Part shown: piece after piece, positions 36,101 to 42,500 of the stretch | Position numbering within the stretch: the first letter of the stretch is position 1 | How the letters are laid out: every line of letters begins with the position of its first letter | NCBI RefSeq assembly: GCF_039531165.1 | Contig: NZ_BAAAPN010000015.1 | Span: 32,494-96,493, forward strand | Reading direction: 5' to 3' | Length of the DNA stretch: 64,000 nt | Source: Nostocoides_A vanveenii | GTDB lineage: Bacteria; Actinomycetota; Actinomycetes; Actinomycetales; Dermatophilaceae | The notes under the pieces: model-generated | Told to the model about the DNA's origin: nothing | Databases searched by the model: none | The model's input: only the letters and a program-made list of their open reading frames with translations | Position numbers and translations under genes: made by a program

Positions 36101-39100
36101 CCTCGAACGCGACGAGAACCTGAAGTTGCGCGACTTCCCGACGATGAACCACGTCGCCGGCTGGGTCCGCACCAAGCTCGGCCTGCCCGAGGCGGGTTCT
36201 GCGGGAACGACACCCGTAACCTCGGCCGCCCGCCCCGCGGCACCGGAGACCCCGTCCGCCGCCACAACGGCACCGATCGGCGACGAAGTTCTCGCGAAGG
36301 TCACCGAGATCGTCGCCGACATAACCGGCTACCCGGCCGACCTGCTCGACCCCGACCTCGACCTCGAAGCCGACCTCGGCGTCGACACCGTCAAGCAAGC
36401 CGAAGTCTTCGCCGCCGTCCGCGGCGCCTGGGACCTCGAACGCGACGAGAACCTGAAGCTGCGCGACTTCCCGACGATGAACCACGTCGCCGGCTGGGTC
36501 CGCGGCAAGCTCGGCATCCCCGAGCCTTCGGCGGCCGCTGCCAAGAGCCCGGCACCCGCCGCAACGGGTGCGGCGGAGGGTGCAGCACCCGACGCCACGG
36601 GCCGGGGTCCCCGCGAAGTATCGGAGCGAGGGACGAGCGGAGAACTTCGTGGGGTGACGGATTCGGTCCTGGCGAAGGTCACCCAGATCGTCGCCGACAT
36701 GACCGGCTACCCCGCCGACCTGCTCGACCCCTACCTCGACCTCGAAGCCGACCTCGGCGTCGACACCGTCAAGCAAGCCGAAGTCTTCGCCGCCGTCCGC
36801 GGCGCCTGGGACCTCGAACGCGACGAGAACCTGAAGTTGCGCGACTTCCCGACGATGAACCACGTCGCCGGCTGGGTCCGCGAACGCCTCGGTGGCGCGG
36901 CCCCCGGCGCAACAGCGGCCGCTGCCCCGGCCGCGGCTGCAAGCCCGGTCGCGGTCCATCCGCACGGCCAGACCATCTCGGGCGATCTGCGCGCGATCGA
37001 TGCCCTCCCTCGCCGCATCCCGGTCCCGTCCCTGCGCCCGGCCTTGGACAACTGCGTCGACACCGGCGTCGTCCTCGACGGCGCCCGCGTCATCGTCCGC
37101 GGTGATGGCGCGGGTGTTGCGGACGCCCTCGTCAAGCGCCTCGAAAAGGCCGGTGCCACAGTCCTGTTCGGACCCGCGGAAGTCAGCGATAACGAGTTCG
37201 CCGGCCGCCTCGCCGAGTGGCAGGAGGAAGGCCCGATCGCAGGCGTCTACTGGCTGCCGGCACTCGACGACGAAGGTGACGTCACGGCATACGGGCTCGG
37301 TGAATGGCAAGGCGCGCTCCAGCGCCGCGTCAAGGGCCTCTACGCCACGATGCGCGCTCTGTGGGATGCCAGCCCCTTCCTCGTGACCGCCACGCGACTG
37401 GGCGGCTACCACGGCTATGACGCCGCGGGCGCGGCGAGCGTGCTGGGCGGCGCGGTGACCGGGTTCACCAAGTCCTACAAGAAGGAACGCCCCGACGCCC
37501 TCGTCAAGGCGGTCGACATCCCGCCGAGCCGCAAGACCGCCGCGATCGCCGAGCAACTGATCGAGGAGACGCTGCGTGACCCCGGCTGCGTCGAGGTCGG
37601 CCGAGTGGAGGGACAGCGCTTCGGCGTCGCCTTCGTCGAGCAGCCCTTCCCCGCGCTGCACGACGACGGTTCCCCGCTGCACGACGGCGGTATGCCGTTG
37701 ACCTCCGACTCCGTCTTCGTCGTCACGGGCGCCGCGGGCAGCATCGTCTCGGCGATCACGGCCGACCTGGCCCAGGCGAGCGGCGGGACCTTCCATCTGC
37801 TCGACCTGACGCCGACGCCCGACCCCGAAGATGCCGATCTGGCGACCTTCCGCGCCGACCGCAATGCGCTCAAGGCCACGATCGCCACCCGCTTGAAGGA
37901 GGCCGGCCAGAAGGCCACCCCGGTCGCCATCGACCGCGAGATCGCGCGCCTCGAACGTCTGGAGGCCGCCCTCACCGCGATCGAGACGGTCCAGGATGCC
38001 GGCGGCACGGCGCACTACTACAGCGTCGATCTGACCGATCCCGACGCCGTGGCCGTGGTCATGGAGGAGGTGCGCGAGCGCTCGGGCAAAATCGACGTCC
38101 TGCTTCACGCCGCCGGGCTGGAGATCAGCCGCAACCTGCCCGAGAAGGAGCCGCGCGAATACAACCTCGTCTTCGACGTCAAGACCACGGGCTGGTTCAA
38201 CATCTGGCACGCCGCCAAAGACCTCGAAGTCGGTGCGGTGGTCGTCTTCTCCTCGGTCGCCGGGCGCTTCGGCAACCAGGGCCAGACCGACTACTCCGCG
38301 GCGAACGACCTGCTCTGCAAGGTCGTCTCCAACCTGCGCCGCACCCGCCCGCAGACCCGCGGGCTGGCGACGGATTGGACGGCCTGGGGCGGCATCGGCA
38401 TGGCGACGCGCGGATCCATCCCCAAGATCATGGAGATGGCCGGTGTCCAGATGCTCCCGCCCGAGGCAGGCGTCGCCTGGGTGCGCCGTGAGCTGGAGTC
38501 CTCGACCTTCAGCGGTGAGGTCATCGTCGCCGGCGTGCTCGGAGCGATGGCGGCCGAGTACCACCCGACCGGTGGGCTGGCGACGGATCGACTCGGCGCG
38601 TGTGGTCCGATGGTCGGCGAGGTGGCGGCCAGCGTGCATACGGGCATCACGTCGACGACCACCCTCGATCCTGCCCAGCAGGCCTTCCTCAATGACCACC
38701 GCATCGACGGCACGCCCGTCCTGCCCGGGGTCATGGGCATGGAGTCTTTCGCGGAGGTGGCGAGTCTGGTTACGCCGCAGGGCTATCGGGTGGCGGGCGT
38801 CGAGGACGTCTCGTTCGCTGCGCCCGTGAAGTTCTTCCGCGACGAGCCGCGCACGCTGACGATCAGCGCCGTCGTTTCGCCGACGCCGGAGGGAGGCGAT
38901 CTGCTCGCCCGGTGCACCCTGACCGCCAGCCGCCAGTTGCCCGGACAGGCCGCACCGACGATCTCGACGCACTTCACGGGGACGGTCCGGCTCACGCAGG
39001 CCGATCCCGAGCCGGGGCAGGCCGAGGTGACGACGGAGGCAACCGCGGGCGGCGCGCTCGACCAGGGGCTCGTCTACACCTTCTACTTCCACGGCCCGGC

Positions 39101-39497
39101 CTACCAGGTCGTGGACGAGGCGTGGCGGGACGGCGACGGGGCGACCGCGCGGATGTCGGCACACCTGCCGGACAACCACGCCCCCGCGGACGCACCGCTC
39201 ATCACGGCGCCGCGGCTGGTCGAGTTGTCCTTCCAGACCGCGGGCCTGTGGGAGGCCGGGACCGCCGGCCGGCTCGCGCTGCCGATGCGCGTCGGCCGCA
39301 CCAGCGTGCTGCGGGACCCGTCGACCGTCGACGGCCCGCTGTATGCCCGCGCCACCCCGCGCGCGGGCGGCTTCGATGTGCTCGTCACGGACGCCACCGG
39401 TTCGGTGGTCGTGCGGCTCGACGGCTACCAGACGGTGCAGTTGCCTGGCGACCTCAGCGAGGATGTCGCCGCGGCGCTGAGCCGGGTCTTTGCCTGA
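30111..39497 (+). CDS. Iterative type I polyketide/fatty-acid-like synthase, KS-AT-KS-ACP(x5)-KR-DH
   Basis: A 3128-residue synthase. Domain order is as follows. KS1, about 10-465: Cys216 in DAACASG, His350, His390. AT, about 625-940: Ser731 in GHSLGE, His836 in SHAFHT. A second KS, about 1075-1570: Cys1314 in NSACAST, His1461 in SHETYTPARGG, His1501 in TGHAMG. Five carrier domains lie between about 1718 and 2260. A KR follows (N-terminal subdomain from about 2330, nucleotide loop VTGAAGS near 2540, Tyr2728 in DYSAAND). The C-terminal double-hotdog dehydratase has His2863 in DHRIDGTPVLPG and HGPAYQVVD. No enoylreductase, methyltransferase or thioesterase is seen. The ATG at 30111, with GGGGAG upstream, is used because KS1 begins at once. 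Each carrier reads LGVDTVKQAE, with Thr where the phosphopantetheine Ser is expected. The architecture recalls PfaA-type PUFA synthases. The product is unknown. Confidence 0.9.
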   Translation: MTTAPRPVAIVGVAAIMPQAPSAAAFWDNIKGGRYSVTDVPPERWDPALYFDPDHSARDKTYSKIGGWVREFDWNPIQWRLPIPPTVAAQMDEGQRWAVSAARAALIDAGWPNWSVDSDNVAVILGNALGGEKHYSSSMRIRLPEVLSRLESSPTLKGLPADVQRAIVEETRAGYLDNTFEITEDTMPGELANVIAGRVCNLLNLRGPNFTTDAACASGLAALNAAIDGLVDHQYDAVVTGGVDRNMGIDAFVKFCKIGALSATGTRPFDAGADGFVMGEGAALVVLKRLEDAERDGDRVYAVILGVGGSSDGKGKGITAPNPVGQQLAVRRAWLRAGADPGTAMAVEAHGTSTRVGDAAELSSLTTVFGESTSAVGSIALGSVKSNIGHLKAAAGTAGLFKMTMSLHEKVLAPSLNFVNPNENVDWGATPFAVNTGLRAWPESPYGARRGAVSAFGFGGTNFHVVLEEHVPGRYRPKARVFAAAEVPATSVSSAVVSTPGPAVPAGPASPAVPASPNVPAGPAAPVAPAAPRKVPLRGAYVIGGRSDGEIVDQLTAALAAAKAGTAPAPTAPDPAIGAALIRVAVDYADAAELAAKVDKLLKAFASGNAAAFRLLRQQGVYVGRGPAPKVAFLYTGQGSQYVNMLKGLAAREPIVAQTFAEADRVMTPLLGRPLTSFIFIDSSDEAAVKTLNKQLMQTEITQPAVLATDLALTRLFAAYGIAPDMVMGHSLGEYGALVAAHSLTLPSALEAVSARGREMTKVSMADNGAMAAVFGPLEEIRRIVAEADGYVVVANINSFSQAVVGGATDAVERIIERFAAAGINATRIPVSHAFHTQIVAPASVPFVDALRRLDLKPPTLPIVANVTGEFYPADATTETMLDYTGRQIASPVQFVAGLETLYAAGARVFVEVGPKKALHGFVEDVLGSQHDDVVALYTNHPKVADEVAVNQALCGLYAAGLGFTDAAPSPAAAPAAVSTVPVAAPLATTSPAPTPVPAAPAAIRPASQGSAVSDQTIAELGKLFASVLDEGLRLYAADLGYSAGAAALAGLPAPVAPAAVPGATEPVVVTGAALGLPGVDRVFDDANIARILAGQNFISVLSPQLRQMMVDKRVTRIVKDASGSGSFQTIDNAADVIKLAGVHAPLDVVAEFGIDKARDEALDITTRLALGAGFDAMRDAGIPLVMRYKTTTLGTQLPDKWLLPEALRDDTGVIFASAFPGYDRFADEIEKYVVFRGQRDNLLALEGVRALMAADDPARAEVDRLIAELRAAMEKEPYAFDRRFLFRVLSMGHSQFAEIIGARGPNTQVNSACASTTQAISLAEDWIRAGRCARVIVVSADDASGEHLLPWVTTGFLATGAAATDERVEDAATPFDRRRHGMIVGTGAAALVVESSVSARERGLAPIAEVLATITANSAFHGTRLDVEHIGGVMESLVAEAEARGYDRHLIAPATMFVSHETYTPARGGSAAAEINALRRVFGPDADKVVITNTKGFTGHAMGAGIEDVVAIKALETGIVPPVPNYKEPDPDLGNLTLSRGGSYPVEYALRLAAGFGSQVSMSLTRRIPAPDGRRRGPQELGYAYRVADNAAWQRWLDTLSGHSGSTLEVDHRRLRVVDLGAPKTPVALTTHVPVPYAAALRAAAGSPAAGTANASATTPFASSVAAPPSPVAQPAAAGAPTSVAPLTPSAPVPPSALAAPAAPATPPEPAAPAGDPILDRVTGIVAEMTGYPADLLDPDLDLEADLGVDTVKQAEVFAAVRSAWELERDENLKLRDFPTLRHVAGWVRGKLGLPEAGVAASGSALSTGGTVDVAAGAAMVSTGGLVGTHAVTDEILDRVTGIVAEMTGYPADLLDPDLDLEADLGVDTVKQAEVFAAVRSSWDLERDEDLKLRDFPTLRHVAGWVRGKLGLQEPSADAPAAVAPASGPSPVAAPPIATPAGAADDQILAKVTEIVADMTGYPADLLDPDLDLEADLGVDTVKQAEVFAAVRGAWDLERDENLKLRDFPTMNHVAGWVRTKLGLPEAGSAGTTPVTSAARPAAPETPSAATTAPIGDEVLAKVTEIVADITGYPADLLDPDLDLEADLGVDTVKQAEVFAAVRGAWDLERDENLKLRDFPTMNHVAGWVRGKLGIPEPSAAAAKSPAPAATGAAEGAAPDATGRGPREVSERGTSGELRGVTDSVLAKVTQIVADMTGYPADLLDPYLDLEADLGVDTVKQAEVFAAVRGAWDLERDENLKLRDFPTMNHVAGWVRERLGGAAPGATAAAAPAAAASPVAVHPHGQTISGDLRAIDALPRRIPVPSLRPALDNCVDTGVVLDGARVIVRGDGAGVADALVKRLEKAGATVLFGPAEVSDNEFAGRLAEWQEEGPIAGVYWLPALDDEGDVTAYGLGEWQGALQRRVKGLYATMRALWDASPFLVTATRLGGYHGYDAAGAASVLGGAVTGFTKSYKKERPDALVKAVDIPPSRKTAAIAEQLIEETLRDPGCVEVGRVEGQRFGVAFVEQPFPALHDDGSPLHDGGMPLTSDSVFVVTGAAGSIVSAITADLAQASGGTFHLLDLTPTPDPEDADLATFRADRNALKATIATRLKEAGQKATPVAIDREIARLERLEAALTAIETVQDAGGTAHYYSVDLTDPDAVAVVMEEVRERSGKIDVLLHAAGLEISRNLPEKEPREYNLVFDVKTTGWFNIWHAAKDLEVGAVVVFSSVAGRFGNQGQTDYSAANDLLCKVVSNLRRTRPQTRGLATDWTAWGGIGMATRGSIPKIMEMAGVQMLPPEAGVAWVRRELESSTFSGEVIVAGVLGAMAAEYHPTGGLATDRLGACGPMVGEVAASVHTGITSTTTLDPAQQAFLNDHRIDGTPVLPGVMGMESFAEVASLVTPQGYRVAGVEDVSFAAPVKFFRDEPRTLTISAVVSPTPEGGDLLARCTLTASRQLPGQAAPTISTHFTGTVRLTQADPEPGQAEVTTEATAGGALDQGLVYTFYFHGPAYQVVDEAWRDGDGATARMSAHLPDNHAPADAPLITAPRLVELSFQTAGLWEAGTAGRLALPMRVGRTSVLRDPSTVDGPLYARATPRAGGFDVLVTDATGSVVVRLDGYQTVQLPGDLSEDVAAALSRVFA
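35264..36894 (+). repeat. Five tandem acyl-carrier-protein repeats
   Basis: Five repeats of about 75 residues are separated by Ala/Pro linkers. The attachment-position threonines are Thr1752, Thr1870, Thr1982, Thr2093 and Thr2219 (codons at 35364, 35718, 36054, 36387 and 36765). Repeats 3, 4 and 5 are almost identical at DNA level over about 180 bp, pointing to recent duplication or gene conversion. Repeats 1 and 2 form a second subtype (TLRHVAGW against TMNHVAGW). Repeat 5 has DPYLDLE instead of DPDLDLE. Confidence 0.93.
36609..36654. repeat. REP-like hairpin inserted in frame in the ACP4-ACP5 linker
   Basis: An 11-bp inverted repeat (36609-36619 with 36644-36654, one G-T pair) encloses 24 bases rich in GAGCG motifs. 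The encoded residues (GPREVSERGTSGELRG) are charged and quite unlike the Ala/Pro linkers elsewhere in the protein. This suggests insertion of a small palindromic element. I found no second copy in the window. Confidence 0.5.
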
Positions 39498-39567
39498 TCT
39501 GCCGGCCGGGCCCGCTCCCCGCGGGGCCCGGCCGGTCTCGACCACACACTTTGACAAGGGGCACTTC

Positions 39568-42500
39568 GTGACAACGTCAACCCGGCTGGCCATCATCGAC
39601 CACGGCGAATCCGTCGTCCGCCTGCTGGCGGCGATCGGCAACCTCAACCGCGACGCGGGGGCTGCTATCACGGCCGTCGTCGTCCACCCCGGTGACACCG
39701 CACCGTGGTATGCCCGCGAGGCCGACGCCGCGCTCGCGGTGCCCGCTGAGGCCGGCCCCGAAGGTTTGGCGATCGCGCTGCGCGAGAACGATGTCGCCGC
39801 GATCTGGCCGGGTGACCCGGCTCCATACGGCACGCTTCTGGAGGTGGTCGCAGCGGCCTCGGCGGCTGGCCTGGCCGTGATCGGCCCGGACGCCGATGCC
39901 ATCCGCCGGCTCACCGGACCGGGCGGACTCTCGGGGCTCGGCGCATCGACCGGCGTGCCGGTCGACGAGAGTGCCCTGGCCGACCGCCTGCTCGAGGTGG
40001 ACACCTTGCGCGATGCGGGCGGCACCATTTGGGTGCTGCCGATTCGCGATGTCTCGCTCGCCCTGGACGGAGAGCCGCTGATCGCCGAGTTCCCGGCGTC
40101 GGACGTGCCTGCCGACCTCGCCGAATCAATCACCGCCGGTGTGCGCGCCCTGGTGGCCGCCAGTGGTGTGCAGGGCGCCGTCACCTTTACCGTCGCGATC
40201 AGCGGCTCCGGAACCTTCACGGTGCGGGGCGCGTCGCCCTCCGGCCGGCCGGAGCATGCCGGCGTCGAGGAGACCACCGGCAGCAGCTTCGTCGGGCTGC
40301 AATGGCGCATCGCGCGCGGAGAGCCGTTGGAGGCGACCCCGCCCGAGGGGGACGGGGTCACGCTCGAAGCCCGCATTCTCGCGCGCGACCCCTTAGCCGG
40401 CGACGCCCTGACGGGTGGCCGCATCGCCCTGCTCGATCTGCCGATCGGCACCGGTGTGCGCGTCGATGCCAGTTTGCGGACCGGCGATGTCGTTGCGGCG
40501 GAACTGGATCCGGTGCTGGCGACGATCACGGCCTGGGGCCGTGACCGGGGTCACGCCCTTGCCCGGCTCCGGCGTGCCCTCGACCGGACGGCGGTCGTCC
40601 TCGACGGTGGTCCGACCAACAGGTCCTTGCTCATCAATGCGCTGGGGTCGCCCGATCTGCAGGCCGGCCCGGTGCCCGCCCGCTGGCTCGCGGAACGCGT
40701 AGCGGACGGGTCCAGTGGCGGCGCACCCGACCCGCTGGCCCTGCTCGTCGGCGCCATCGAGTTCTACGAGGCGGATCTGGCGATGGCCCAAGACCGCTTC
40801 CGGGCCAGCGCGGCGCGTGGCCGCCCGGAACACATCGAAGCCGTTGGCGGAACAGTCATGCTCTCGTATCTCGGTGGGGCACATCGCTATCGGGTCGACA
40901 AGGTGGCCGCCGACCGCTATCGCGTGCACGACGGAGTCGGCGTGGACGTCCACGTCGACCGGCTGAGCGCCAACGAGCGGCGTGTGGTCGCCGGCGAGCG
41001 CAAGGCCCGGGTCATCGCGATGCCGCAGCCCGAGTCGGTGCACCTCGAAATCGACGGTGTCGCTCATGTCGTGCGTCGCGACGACGGCGTGGTGGTCCGC
41101 ACGGGGTGGCCGGCACTGATCGGCTCGCTGCTCGTTGCCGAGGGCGATCAGGTCGTCGCCGGTCAGCCGATCGCCGTGCTCGAGTCGATGAAAATGGTCA
41201 CGACCGTGACCGCGCCGCTCTCGGGACAGGTCACCGCCGTATGCGTGCTACCCAACGCCCAGGTCGAAAAGGGCGAGCCGCTGCTGCGGATCCGCACCTC
41301 CGATCCCGCGTCGTCGTCCTCGGGTGGAGGGGCGGTATCACTCGCCCATCTCGCGGCGGCACCGGACAATTCGGCCTCGTCGACCGCGGCGGCGGTCTTC
41401 TCCGAACTGACGAACTACCTCCTCGGCTATGACCTCGACCCCGCGGCCGTGCGCGCGTTCACCACGGCATACGGCAAGCTCGCGGTAAGCGATGCGCCGG
41501 GCCTGGCTGGGCACGAGGACGCCTTCCTCGATCTGTTCGCTGAGATCGGGTCGCTCTCGCGGCCCCGGGTCGAGGCGGACTCCGGCGCCGACGACGATGT
41601 GGCTAGTGACAACACCCAAGAGTTCTTCCTCGCCTTCCTCCAGTGGCTCGATCCGGACCGGGCGGGCCTGCCCGCCGGCTACCGCGCCCGCCTGGAGCAC
41701 GCCCTCGCGCGCTATGGCGTGACCTCACTGCACGATCACGACGGCCTGGTCGCTGCCACCTTGTGGATGTTCCGATCCTTTAGCCGGGTGCCGGAACTGG
41801 TGCCCGTTGTCGTCGCGATCCTTGAGCGCCGGATGGGCCGCCCTGGGGCCGACAAGTCCTGGCGCGAGCGGCTGGAGCGCCTCGTCGCGGCAACCGAAGG
41901 CCGCCACCCGCAGGTCACCGATCTGGCTCGGGATGTGCACTTCCGGGCCTTCGAACAACCCGCGATCGAGCAGATCGTCGCTGTCAACGCCGAGGAGATG
42001 GCAGCGCACCTGGCCGTCCTCGCGCGCGATCCCCACACGGCCGATCGCTCGGACCGGATCAATCGGCTCGTCTGGTCGCCGCAACCGCTGCGCTCGGTGC
42101 TGCTCGACGCGTGGCGGGCCAGCGTGACCGAGGAGCCCGACTCAGCTACGGGACGCGACTTTCGGGCCGCGGTGCTGGAGATCTATGTCCGGCGCTTCTA
42201 TCGCATCCGGGACCTGCGCGGGCTCGATGTCGACGTCGTCGACGGGATCGAGCTGGCATACGCCCACTATGTGCACGACGGCCGCGATCTGCACGTGGTC
42301 GCCGGCTACCTCCCGTATGCCGATCTCGTTCGCGCATCGCGTGCCGTGGCCACCCACCTTGCCACGCACGCCTTCCAGCGCGAGGCAGTCGTCGACCTGG
42401 TGACCTGGCGCGACAGCGCCTGGCAGGAGATCGGTGCGCTCGCCGAGCAGGTCGCCGACGACCTGGTCGATTGCGACTTCGGACGGCCCTTGCACCGGCT

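Noticed and set aside
35264..36894. CRISPR-like array
   Set aside because: The regular repeats are protein-coding ACP domains with a period of about 330-380 bp and a preserved frame. There are no short repeat-spacer units and no cas genes.
39490..39567. A TTG start for the carboxylase-like gene overlapping the synthase stop
   Set aside because: The GTG at 39568 has AAGGGG at good spacing and opens into the first beta-strand of the domain. The extra N-terminal residues are Pro/Gly-rich linker.
35052..40529. A very long open frame on the minus strand opposite the synthase
   Set aside because: It is the mirror of the strongly biased GC-rich ACP and KR coding sequence. The translation has repeats that only reflect the ACP array and shows no protein-family motifs.
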